This document shows, piece after piece, positions 12,310 through 21,246 of a stretch of 64,000 bases of DNA (position 1 is the first letter of the stretch; every line of letters starts with the position of its first letter). The notes beneath the pieces were generated by a model that was not told where the DNA came from, searched no databases, and was given only the letters and a program-made list of their open reading frames with translations. The DNA comes from Gonocerus acuteangulatus (Eukaryota; Arthropoda; Insecta; Hemiptera; Coreidae): positions 48,165,509-48,229,508 of the forward strand of contig OX328123.1 in the NCBI GenBank assembly GCA_946811695.1. Reading direction: 5' to 3'. Made by a program: the position numbers and the translations under genes.

Positions 12310-14021
12310 TCCATTTATTTATTTGAAATCTGTACAATTATTAGCAGTACAATAATCAAGTTTGTCATGCAGATATGATGTACAAATTGACAAAAAAGGT
12401 AAAAGTAAAATAAAAGAAAAAAAAATACAAAATATGGAAGAAGGCAACCACTGTTGGCACTTCCAGAGATGTCTCAGTAAATGTTTTAATGGTCACGATA
12501 AGATCAGATGATTAAATTATCTCGAGGCCACTGTCTCTTCAGCCGCCTGGGAGGATTGTCTGGATGGGATTGGGATGATAAGGATAGACCTTCAGGATTA
12601 GGATGGTAAGACAATTTGGAGTGGAACATTTGGAATCGGGTCTTAGCAAGGTCAAGGACAAATGGGATGTTAAGGTCATTGTGAAGGGTTTTGTTGGATA
12701 CAAGGAAAGGTGCGTTTACAATTTTACGAAGGACTTTTGATTGGAATGCCTGTATTCTGTTAATGTTAGATGCTTTTGCACATCCCCAGAGTTCAAGTCC
12801 GTATGTCCAAATGGGTCGAATAATTGTTTTATATATTGTAAATTTGTTTTGAATCATTAATTTAGATGAGGGTCCAAGGAGTCGTCTAAGTGATCCGTAT
12901 CTTTTGTTCGGGTCTTGTCTTTTAAGTCTTGTGTGAGGGTTCTATGTCATTCGGCTGTCAAGGTATAATCCTAGATATCGAACCTCGCTGGATGGTTGTA
13001 GTGGAGTGTTTTTGAGGCATACCGAAGGACATGATCTCCGGTTGAGAGTGAATGTTACCTGTTTACATTTTTCAAGGTTGATTTTAATTATCCATCTTTC
13101 ATTTCAATGCTGAATAGCGGTAAGATGTTCCTGCAGGTGTTGGGATGCTACTGAGGGATCAGAGGAAGTTGATAGGATGGCAGTATCATCTGCGTAGGTG
13201 GTCAATAAGGCTTGAGGGTGTGTAGGAAACATTATATAACTACATAATTCGGACTCCGCTTTTTATTTATACAAATAGTTGACATGAAGTGAAATCATGC
13301 TCGCTAAAAATAATATGCGCATTATATATTAAATGTAAACACATTTTTTGTCGGCATAAGTCTGATTGTTGTTTTATTATAATGGAAGAAATGTCACCAA
13401 CGATAATGTAAATCGAACTTTTAGCCCTAGTTACAGAGTATAATAGGTAAATAGAATTAACAAATTCTATTATATTAATTAATAGTTCCTTAAAAATTAA
13501 AAGAATAGTTAGGTAGGTAGTTTTAAATGAATAATAACTCTACAAACTGGTTGAATGATATATCACTATTGACTGTATCAGGACTATCATGTTTTCCAAT
13601 TGTAAAGATGCTATAAGACTTCCTATTCAGAAATATTATCGTTTAACCTCTAGAAGATCGTATTCGCATCTTAGTATTATTGGTACCGTTCTCTTCGAAA
13701 TATATTTGCGTTCACCGATCACTGATACTAATTGCCACGACAAGGCAGAATCAAGGAGAAAATGGTTCTATAATTCAAGGTTCTTCCTTTTCTTCTATTT
13801 ATTACAATATTATTTTATACTCCCGAGATGAATCTAACAGCTCGTTCGCTCAGTAAAGAAAAATTCTCAACTTTGAGAGTGTTATTTCCAATTAATTCAT
13901 ATTAAATTTGTTTGTTTCTTTTTTTCTTGCATTGGTCTAATTATTTATTTTTTTTCAGATACTTTCTTCTGCTGTGACTTACTTGATTGTTTTAATTCAG
14001 TTCCAAAAACCAAGGATCTGA
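2096..14021 (+). CDS. Insect gustatory receptor, complete 8-exon gene
   Basis: Multipass chemosensory receptor (7tm_7 gustatory family). Such proteins act as ligand-gated cation channels in taste neurons; the ligand here is unknown. Exons: 2096-2258, 2718-2812, 5051-5197, 5368-5616, 7250-7537, 8129-8200, 8279-8368 and 13959-14021. Every intron is GT-AG and phases match (phase 1 after exon 1, phase 0 elsewhere), giving 388 residues, a usual length for the family. The N-terminus has the WRLSGRFPYIL pattern before the first membrane segment. The last exon encodes TYLIVLIQF (residues 375-383), the diagnostic TYhhhhhQF motif in TM7. Exon 3 could also end at 5213, but that puts exon 4 in a frame that stops at 5582. 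A poly(A) signal AATAAA lies at 14095-14100. The last intron (5.6 kb) contains CRLS1 on the other strand. Start: first ATG in frame with the conserved N-terminus; upstream noncoding exons are not excluded. Confidence 0.88.
3442..3525 (+). repeat. Second copy of the repeat tail seen at 1064
   Basis: AAAAGGGTGGTAACCTATAA followed by the same TTAGTTAATAATAAT and ACGTTAAAATTTAAATAAATAA blocks as the 1064 copy. The leading AAAAGGGTGG is identical to the start of the 3' domain of the 5S-derived SINEs. Confidence 0.6.
4440..4562 (+). mobile_element. Penelope-like element tail, degenerate hammerhead core
   Basis: Holds CTGATGA (4479-4485) followed by the stem GGCTTGAA/TTCAAGCC. The expected GAAA is changed to AAAT. 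The tail then runs through ATAAAAC and GTAGTTTTATTAAG. The same arrangement with an intact GAAAC occurs on the minus strand at 50352-50386. Hammerhead motifs are known in Penelope-like retroelement ends; that assignment is inference. Confidence 0.5.
5617..7249 (+). other. Intron 4 of gustatory receptor gene
   Basis: AT-rich, with an ATT trinucleotide patch at 6097-6118 and no supported gene or mobile element. Confidence 0.5.
8369..10302 (+). other. First part of receptor intron 7
   Basis: No gene is supported. A small hairpin at 9626-9647 (ATGAGAGT/ACTCTCAT) and an A-run near 9319-9333 are the only structures noticed. The 3' untranslated region of the minus-strand CRLS1 gene should extend into the right edge. 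Confidence 0.45.
10303..11169 (-). CDS. CRLS1: Cardiolipin synthase (CDP-alcohol phosphatidyltransferase)
   Basis: Condenses CDP-diacylglycerol with phosphatidylglycerol to make cardiolipin in the mitochondrial inner membrane. The 288-residue frame carries the full CDP-alcohol phosphatidyltransferase signature: D139, D142-G143, A146-R147 (DLLDGYIAR), G157, D161 and D165 (GTFLDPLAD). The start TIPNILCCTRI (100-110) and LARDL (191-195) fit eukaryotic cardiolipin synthases, which is why I prefer this to phosphatidylglycerophosphate synthase. The basic, Asp/Glu-poor N-terminus with R/K and hydrophobic residues fits a mitochondrial presequence. Hydrophobic segments lie near 110-140, 166-205, 236-253 and 262-280. 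The frame is complete without introns and lies inside intron 7 of the gustatory receptor on the opposite strand. No poly(A) relic or flanking duplication was seen, so a recent retrocopy is not shown. The frame is intact, so it is probably functional. Confidence 0.93.
   Translation of the reverse strand: MTWIARLVFDDMIALHASKFASLRKFICRPRCFLGLQALFLDNKSFNTVNNTTKWSLKKEAQCSSPEKSRSKTIIVNDSKPEVPQKGKTGIIVEQENIWTIPNILCCTRIAFSPYLSFLIFDGKFNLAFYLMIFVGLTDLLDGYIARTFTSQSSKFGTFLDPLADKILIATACITLTCVKLIPVELTALILARDLALAGAGFYIRYKTLPPPKTLARYFDATHATAKLEPTLISKCNTIVQLAAIGTGLLSPILGFTEHPGLFYLWCFTASTTIASAVSYIYERDKYT
12017..12230 (-). pseudogene. Fragment of a repetitive arthropod gene family
   Basis: The minus-strand frame reads GERFHQDIQEMERRYQGKWN and then MMADYCW, followed by a basic tail (SRKRTRKNF). 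I recognise this pattern from uncharacterised, multicopy genes in arthropod genomes that behave like mobile-element cargo. Only the C-terminal about 60 residues are present and no intact upstream coding frame precedes them, so it is a relic. Function unknown. Confidence 0.5.
12277..12310. repeat. (TA)n microsatellite at LINE 3' end
   Basis: Alternating TA immediately beyond the 3' end of the minus-strand LINE fragment. It may be the target site or a simple-repeat tail. Confidence 0.75.
12311..13235 (-). mobile_element. Jockey-type LINE fragment, reverse transcriptase C-terminus, dead
   Basis: The minus strand encodes the RT palm motif YADD (13185-13196), then LNRRSCP, VRYLGLYLD and, in the open stretch 12504-12857, IIRPIWTYGLELWGCA and RIQAFQSKVLRKIVNAP, which are hallmarks of Jockey-clade non-LTR retrotransposons. 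Two stop codons interrupt it (13104-13106 and 12942-12944), each at a place where the family has Trp. It is 5'-truncated near 13235 and ends in AAATAAATAAATGG at the 3' side. Old and inactive, lying in the receptor intron. Confidence 0.88.
13236..13958 (+). other. End of receptor intron 7
   Basis: AT-rich; the open frame at 13589-13831 shows no recognisable domain and was not called. The intron ends in a pyrimidine-rich tract and TTTTTTTCAG before exon 8. Confidence 0.45.
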
Positions 14022-14344
14022 TATAGAAGGCGTGGGGGACAAATAAGCAACTATTTAGAGGTTGCAGAACATATTAATTTGAGGGGTGGCCTTAAATAAA
14101 GCTCAACTATAACAAAACTTAAGTTTTTATTGTTACCTATTATTAACTGAGACCCCTGTGTAATAATTAGTTAGTTATTATACAGCATATATTATTTCTG
14201 AATAATAGAAATTGAAAATGCTCTCCAAGTTTTTTAAATACTTTTGTGAATTTCGGTGATAGATATCCGTTTGGAGAAAAAAAATAATAGTAGGCGTACT
14301 AAGACACTTATAGATGTTTAGATATTCAGTGATCTCAAGATAAA

Positions 14345-14935
14345 TATAGTGGGGGAGTGGGGTAGACTTCTTGATTAGTAGGGAGTGCTTGGCTCGACGG
14401 GAATCGAAGCGCGAATTCACTATCTCCCATTGGGTGGTCCTATATAGTGGGGGAAGGGGTAGACTTCTTGATTAGTAGGGAGTGCTTGGTTCGACGGGGA
14501 TCGAAGCGCGAATTCACTATCTGCCATTGGGTGGTCCTATATAGTGGGGGAGGGGGTAGACTTCTTGAATAGTAGGGAGTGCTTGGTTAGATGAGAATCG
14601 AAGCGCGAATTCACTATCTCCCATTGGGTGGTCCTATATAGTGGGGGAGGGGGTAGACTTCTTGAATAGTAGGGAGTGCTTGGTTAGATGAGAATCGAAG
14701 CGCGAATTCACTATCTCCCATTGGGTGGTCCTATATAGTGGGGGAAGGGGTAGACTTCTTGATTAGTAGGGAGTGCTTGGTTAGATGAGAATCGAAGCGC
14801 GAATTCACTATCTCCCATTGGGTGGTCCTATATAGTGGGGGAGGGGGTCGACTTCTTGATTAGTAGGGAGTGCTTGGCTCGACGGGAATCGAAGCGCGAA
14901 TTCACTATCTCCCATTGGGTGGTCCTATTTTAAAG
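14345..14935. repeat. 97-bp satellite, about 6 units
   Basis: The anchor GGGTGGTCC recurs at 14432, 14529, 14626, 14723, 14820 and 14917, an exact 97-base period. Units differ at a few positions (for example GGCTCGACGGG versus GGTTAGATGAG). On the minus strand each unit contains CGCTTCGATTCCCG, resembling a tRNA T-arm/B box, so the unit may derive from a tRNA-related sequence. Confidence 0.93.
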
Positions 14936-15066
14936 TTATATCTGAAAACATGAGTAGCAAAAGTCAGACTTTCCCGAGGATCAAACATAGAATACCACTA
15001 TCAGGATTTGGCTGCTTATGCGGTCCCAATATCACCATTCAAAGTCCCTTTGATACATATGTATTT

Positions 15067-15157
15067 AAAATACCTTAGCAAACTAATATTAGTTTAGTTA
15101 TATTAGTTCGCTAAGGTATTTTTGAAGACTTTTACTCTATAGAGTAAAAGTCTTCAA
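15067..15157. repeat. Two adjacent palindromes
   Basis: First hairpin: AATACCTTAGC (from 15068) pairs with GCTAAGGTATT ending at 15121. Second: a perfect 36-base palindrome at 15122-15157 with arms TTGAAGACTTTTACTCTA. They are contiguous and probably belong to one inverted-repeat element; its nature is unknown. Confidence 0.8.
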
Positions 15158-15595
15158 TATTGGAATCATGATAAATTATCTTTACTTAAATTTTATCGTC
15201 CATTATTATTAACTAAGAATAAAATTATCTTTAGAAGAAAAACAGTTTCTTATTCGTCTTTCCTTGTTCAGAAACAGGCGGGAAGATATTAAGTTAGTTT
15301 CCTTGATGATTATCACGAGAGTTTAGCGCCCATTAACCTTTTCTATGTGATTCCTAGAGCGAAATTCACTTACTTTTCTTCCCTATATTTCTATTTCATT
15401 CCAAAACCACTGCTTGTTTTTAGACGTGATTTTTAAATTTATCAATGAAAATGTTTTTTTTTATTTATTATTATAATAAGCTACTCCTCTATTATTTACA
15501 GTTTTGTTAAAAAAATTGCCCTAAGAACATTTTACCGCGCACACGCCTCACAGACGCATGTTACTTATAACTTTCAAAATTTGTATGTTACCATT

Positions 15596-15771
15596 TAAGG
15601 GTTAAACCAGAATATATCCTCCATTCCTGCTATAGCACTCTGTACACGCGTAAGGCTAAAGTGGGCTCGCAATCAAGAGATACAGCTGTGGCGAGAATAC
15701 TCGGGCGTCGCCTCTGAGGGACATCTTTCTCCCACGAGTATTCTCGGGCGTCGCATCGAATGGGTTAACAG
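15596..15771. repeat. Possible piggyBac-like end fragments at TTAA
   Basis: CGAGAATACTCGGGCGTCGC near 15692 and its variant CGAGTATTCTCGGGCGTCGC near 15737 flank a short spacer; the second is followed by ATCGAATGGGTTAAC. The minus strand therefore reads TTAACCCATTCGATGCGACG, like a piggyBac-type end beside its TTAA target. Only a fragment remains and the assignment is tentative. Confidence 0.3.
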
Positions 15772-16141
15772 AAACTAATACGTTTGATAACGAGTTTTTC
15801 CCTGAAAGTCTTTGTAGTAGACGTGTTAGGCCTGTTTATGATGTCGACCCCCTGTGATTATCTAAATTAATTTACGGATTGTACGCCTCCCCCATATCTT
15901 GTTCCTTTTATTTGCCTTTTCCTTCTTTTATTCAAATATCGAACTAATTGGATGTTTTTCACGTTGAAAATAATTTGTAAACATATCGCGCTAGTATTTC
16001 TAAAGCGACAGACCTAAAAAAAAACCTCAACAGAAAATGTGCCACTCTTCCCTATGTAGGAGGAATAGCATTAAGACAGGAAGAGTGACACAAGTCCCCT
16101 CTGGTGTACAAGCTCTGAAGCTATGTACATACAGTTTTGAT

Positions 16142-16493
16142 CATTGAGTTAGTAGATAGTGGAGGGAGTGTTATCTATCTTACAATGCTAAGAAAGTGTA
16201 GGTCTAAAATCGGCCATGCCAGTGAGACTAGTGACGCGCGAAAATTTGAATCTGAATATATATATATGAACTTAAATGAATATATATATCATATTCGTAT
16301 TGATTTATATTTATACACATATATAAATATAAATTAATACGAATAAGATATACATATTCGTTTAATTTCATTGTTTGTGTACAATCATATTCAAAACTTC
16401 ACCTTTTTGCGTGCCCTTGGTCACACTAAAATGGCCGATTTCAGGCTTCAACTTTTTTCGTTTAGACTCCCTCCACTCCCTACTAACTCAATG
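16142..16493. mobile_element. hAT-like MITE, family M2
   Basis: The terminal inverted repeats CATTGAGTTAGTAG...GTGGAGGGAGT and ACTCCCTCCACTCCC...CTAACTCAATG are about 28 bp. The element is flanked by a perfect 8-bp duplication GTTTTGAT (16134-16141 and 16494-16501). Length 352 bp, no coding capacity. The 8-bp duplication and TIR form suggest hAT; the autonomous partner is not in the window. Confidence 0.85.
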
Positions 16494-16561
16494 GTTTTGA
16501 TGGTTAATAAAGAGACAACCTTGTCTTTCATAGTCATAAGAGAAGAACACCGAGTTTTGAG

Positions 16562-16885
16562 CATGGGCGTATATAAGGGGGGGGGGGCTGAGGGGGTTGC
16601 AGCCCCCCGAAATTTTGATTTGATCAGTAAAAATTGCATAAAGCCCTTAAAAATAAATTAAATAAGATCATTTAGTTCATAAAACATATTCTATTTTGGG
16701 TCTAATAGCGTTTAAGCCAACGGCCATAGCCACGTTGAATACACCGGTTCCCGTAGATCACCGAAGTTTAGCAACGTCGGGCGTGGTCAGTACCTGAATG
16801 GGTGACCGACCACGTGCCGTTGGTATTATAAAAGGGCGGCAACCTGTAGATAGCCCGGTGCTAATGGCCAAGTTGTAGATGCACC

Positions 16886-16960
<75 letters not shown>

Positions 16961-17066
16961 CGTTTAAGTTGGCTAAAACTCCTCCAAGATCTAAATTGTT
17001 AGTATTCCATACACCGAAAATGGTCTCAGCCCCCCCCCCCCGAATTATTTTCTATATACGCCCATG
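16562..17066 (+). mobile_element. hAT-like MITE, family M1 copy 1, split by a SINE
   Basis: Ends CATGGGCGTATATA and TATATACGCCCATG, with G-runs/C-runs just inside. Flanked by the 8-bp duplication GTTTTGAG. The body matches copies at 26121 and 31450. It is interrupted at 16716-16959 by a 5S-derived SINE; removing that restores the sequence of the 26121 copy. Confidence 0.88.
16716..16959 (+). mobile_element. 5S rRNA-derived SINE, copy 1
   Basis: The first about 115 bases are a 5S rRNA-like head: GCCAACGGCCATAGCCACGT, then CGGTTCCCGTAGATCACCGA and GTCGGGCGTGGTCAGTACCT, keeping the internal promoter region. A 3' domain follows (AAAAGGGCGGCAACCTGTAG ... GATGCACCGT) and then about 70 A. Flanked by the 9-bp duplication GCGTTTAAG. 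It is not a functional 5S gene: it lacks the normal 3' end and is a poly(A)-tailed retroposon. Confidence 0.92.
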
Positions 17067-17265
17067 GTTTTGAGTTGTGTCAATTTAGAAATACTAGTGC
17101 TATATACCTTTTTATTTTGTATATATATATGTAATTCTATTCTTTAGTTGTCACGGGAGAAGTGGTGCTTCTATTTTTTTAATTATCAGAAATTCCAAAA
17201 ACTCTAGAGGTATTGAATTCAGTTAGTATATTATGAAATGAGAACCTTATATACTGCTTGAAGCA

Positions 17266-17271
17266 TTTATT
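17266..17271 (-). terminator. Poly(A) signal of secreted-protein gene
   Basis: AATAAA on the minus strand about 80 bases after the stop codon at 17351. Position fits; usage is inferred. Confidence 0.5.
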
Positions 17272-17350
17272 ATTTAATTCTAAAAAAATAAATAATTGTT
17301 TTTAATAAATACATAAATAAATAATCGATTTAAGTTTAGTAATAGTGTAA

Positions 17351-18660
17351 TCATTGAGTCAATTCTTCTGGTTTATTCAAATCCTTGTACTTGGTTATGG
17401 CTGAAGTTAGTAGATCCGCAGCTGTGTTGAGGCTGTCCTGGTTGATGAGGCTCCTGACAGAAGCCCTGTCCCATTGGTGCCACTTGTCGAGCTTGTGGAA
17501 TGTCAGGTGGCAGACCGGTGTGAAGGTACACAGTCCCAGGGTCAAGAGAACTCCCAGGGTCACTACACCCGCAACACCGAGGACTCCAATGGCAGCTTTG
17601 ATTACAAATTTCAGGATCAACTAGAAAAAAAGGTTATTTTTTGAATGAATCAAAATATCAATTCAGGAGGTGCTAATAGAGTTCAGGAGTAGATTCAGAC
17701 TGATAATAATTAATTCACGGGTTAGGCGCTAATTGAAGGTAACCCCACACAATAGGGGGACCTATAGATCTATAAACCAGAGCGAGAACACATTTTCTTG
17801 GTATGTGCTAAATAATTATTTGAAGGTTTAATAAAAACCATGATAATAAAATGCGCAGAATCAATATATATGCTCTGAAATGTATATTATACCATGGTTT
17901 AATAAAATTAAATCCTACTAGGGGCATCTTCTCTGAATATTGTCTGGCTTCAGGTAAATATGACACTATGATGTAATTAGATGAATTAACTCCTCATGGT
18001 AGTGAAAGTGGCACACACTCGAGTGTGAGAGGATCTGGGTTAGAATCCCAGCTTGCCAATTTAATTTTTCTAAAATTCCCTTAATTTTCCTGTACTAAAA
18101 ACATGTTGACGTTTATATGGCTTAATTTTATTCTCTAGAATTCTAGTGAATTAATCACCTAAGATTTTTTCCACCTTTTGGGGGAACTGCTAAGTCTCTT
18201 TTAGATTTTCTCTCTAAAGGCCCTTATATTCTGCGTCTTAAGGTTGCTTAAACCGGCCTGGATCTAAAAATGTTTGACAATTTGACGAGGCTCCAGTTCA
18301 TTTCATTAATCCCAGTGTATTTTTATCTGTTGAATTTCATGATTCAAACTTTTGTTTAAATTTTGGATGCACGTTAATAAAATTGGACATTCTAATTGTT
18401 TCTTAATAGTAAAATTTATAATAATTAGAGTATTTCTTCTTCTTTATATAGTGATAATTGCCGAAAGCGAAAAAATAAGGTGACTGGTTCGATTTTTCTA
18501 AATTTCGGGGGGAAAATCTTATCTTACACTCTTATCTTACATTGAATCAAACTGCTTAAAGATGTTAAATATTTATCGTAAACTGTGGTTACGTTGGGGG
18601 GAAGAGGAACTATTAAAAAAAATCACTTTGTTAACAGGCATAAGCAGTTTTAGCCTTTTT

Positions 18661-18701
<41 letters not shown>

Positions 18702-21198
18702 TATCTTGATGAAGAAGTTGGAGTAAAAGAAAGGTGACCGTTTGAAAGTTTATTATATTTCTTACGTATGGACGTGGTATAAATTTTGATAAGAAAAATA
18801 TTACACTAATTTATATTATTCTATTATGTGATGTCTCTATTAATGAAATCACGCCTTAAATAAAAAAAAAAAAATTGATATTATATAAAAACTGTCAAAA
18901 AAATGTTGAACAACTTACTTTCCCAATCAAAGGCAAAGCTGCTAAGTAACCTGCAGTTTTGATAACGTCTTTAATGGTGAGGCTCTGTGCAGGAACCAAG
19001 TATCTGAAAGGAATATGTAATGAGATTGGTTTTAAAGTATTTGTTTTTTTTTTGTTTTTTTTAAGCAATAATTTCCTCATTAAGTTCACCCATTACCAAA
19101 GTAATTTTGTTTCTTTCCCAAGAAATCTATGGTGATAGTTGAAACGTGTAACTATTTAATGGCGTAGTGAAACAAAATATAAATAATATACCTACAACAT
19201 ATGAAAAGGTAATTTTAATAAAGCTAGTTTTTATTTAAGACGGGATGAATCACTCTTCCCATGATCATAATAAGTGACTGATCATATATATTGCACTAAT
19301 AAAAATTCTATTCCATCAGGAAAATATCTGAGATAGAAATAGAATTTTATCTCGGTTGGACAATATTCGAGTATTACGCTAAATAATTAAAACCAATTAG
19401 ATAAAATAAATTGCTGCTTGAAGTGAATTAAGTAAATATAAATGAGGGGAGTGTTTTACGAAAAATTTATATTCATCTTAATAATTCCTCTTTTGTTGTC
19501 GAGCTATCATAAAAGAATTTTTTGAAAGAGTATGGTTTAGAAATTGAAAAAGATGTGCTCAGAGTTGTTACTTTCGGCTAGTTTTCGTAAACCATCCCCA
19601 AAAATGTCGCAATTGAGTCTGCAATGATGAACGAATTTTTAAGAAATATCATGAAATTTTCATCGATCATATGTTGAAGATAATAATAATTCATTAAGTC
19701 CACATTGAAAGATATATATTTATTTAATTATTTAGTACCTATACGGTGGCATGATATGTTCAATTTTGTGTCCACAAAAGGCCGTATTTTTCAATAAACC
19801 TCAAGCAATTTAACTTAAACTTTCGATTGATTTAAAACATAAATTTATTTATCCAAGAGATTTGTTCTTAAACTCGTTCTTATGATCAAAATATCCCTGG
19901 GAATTCCCTTTTTGGACGAGAATATGAGTTTAGCCAAAACACTCTTACCCTTCATAACCCGTCTGAATGGCATATCCAGGGTGTTCCTCTGCCCAGATGT
20001 CTCTTTTCGAGGAAGAACCAAACGCCACAGATCCATCTGCGGGCAATGGAGACTCGCCAGCGAAGACAAGCAGAGGCCCAAGTGCAATAATCAGGCAGAT
20101 GATCCTTAGGTTTTCCTGTAAATAGTTGAAAGAAACGATATTATTATTATTAATTATTTTGACTAAATAATTATAATTAAAATATATTATTAACAATATT
20201 GGGGAGTAGTTTTCATATTTAAAGCTCTAAATAACAATAATTAGACTTGTTCCATATATGATATTATTTTTTCTTTTTCTTTTGCGATTCTTACTTACGA
20301 ATGAAATATACATTAGGTTAAACTTCCACTGGATAAAAGCTCAAATGACAATGAGATTGATTTCTTCAACCAATGGTTGGTTGGTTCAATAGTTTAGTAA
20401 TTTGTATTTACAATTTAAGATTATATAAGCTCTAGAAAGCAAAAATATCCTAGTAGTTCTAAGGTAATTTTACATTTCTTCACCCTGGTATTATTCAATC
20501 TGTCAAGGAATATTCCGTCGGAAAATAAGAACATTATGTACTTTATTTCTGAGAGAATTATTTGTGTAGGAGGTTAAATATAAATTGACATTTAAACTAA
20601 CCTTTGGCGTGAAAACAAAATTGAGAGAGAAGTGTATATTTATTAAAATAGCCCAGAATAAATTATACTATCATAATGCGTTTAAAAATTGATGGACAGT
20701 TTTCCTGGTGGTGATTTTTTTTTTTTAAATACAGGATCTTCACAAATCCTTCGAAAAACGTTTATTTATTGAAGATATCTATAAAATAAATGTCATTTGT
20801 CCACGAATAGAATTATACAAATGATAAAAGTCTTCCAGAAACTGACAATGACTAAATACAATTCTATCTATTTGAATAATAATGCTGTAAAAAGTTCTAA
20901 GATACCTGTCAACATATAAAATCGTTGGGAATTCCATAAACATACAGACACAAATTATCATTGGAGTATACAGAGTTTGTGTTTTAATATTAGCAAATAA
21001 TCACGACTCGGTAATCGTATGGCTGTCTTAATGAAATCCAACTATTTAACAATTATTAAAATGAGGAATAAAATATCGGTTTATATTTAAAGCATGATTT
21101 TACATCCATGGCGTTTTCATTATCATGAGTTATACATTGAAATTTAACCACAACCATTAAAGTTCGAATGATGCTATTTAGGTATAAACTCAGAGCAA

Positions 21199-21246
<48 letters not shown>

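Noticed and set aside
14345..14935. CRISPR-like array
   Set aside because: Units are contiguous 97-bp repeats without unique spacers, in a eukaryotic genome.
16716..16830. A 5S rRNA gene
   Set aside because: It is fused to a 3' domain, ends in poly(A) and has target duplications, so it is a retroposon; likewise 21300-21418.
16879..17073. Poly-lysine frame
   Set aside because: Translation of the SINE poly(A) tail and MITE flank.
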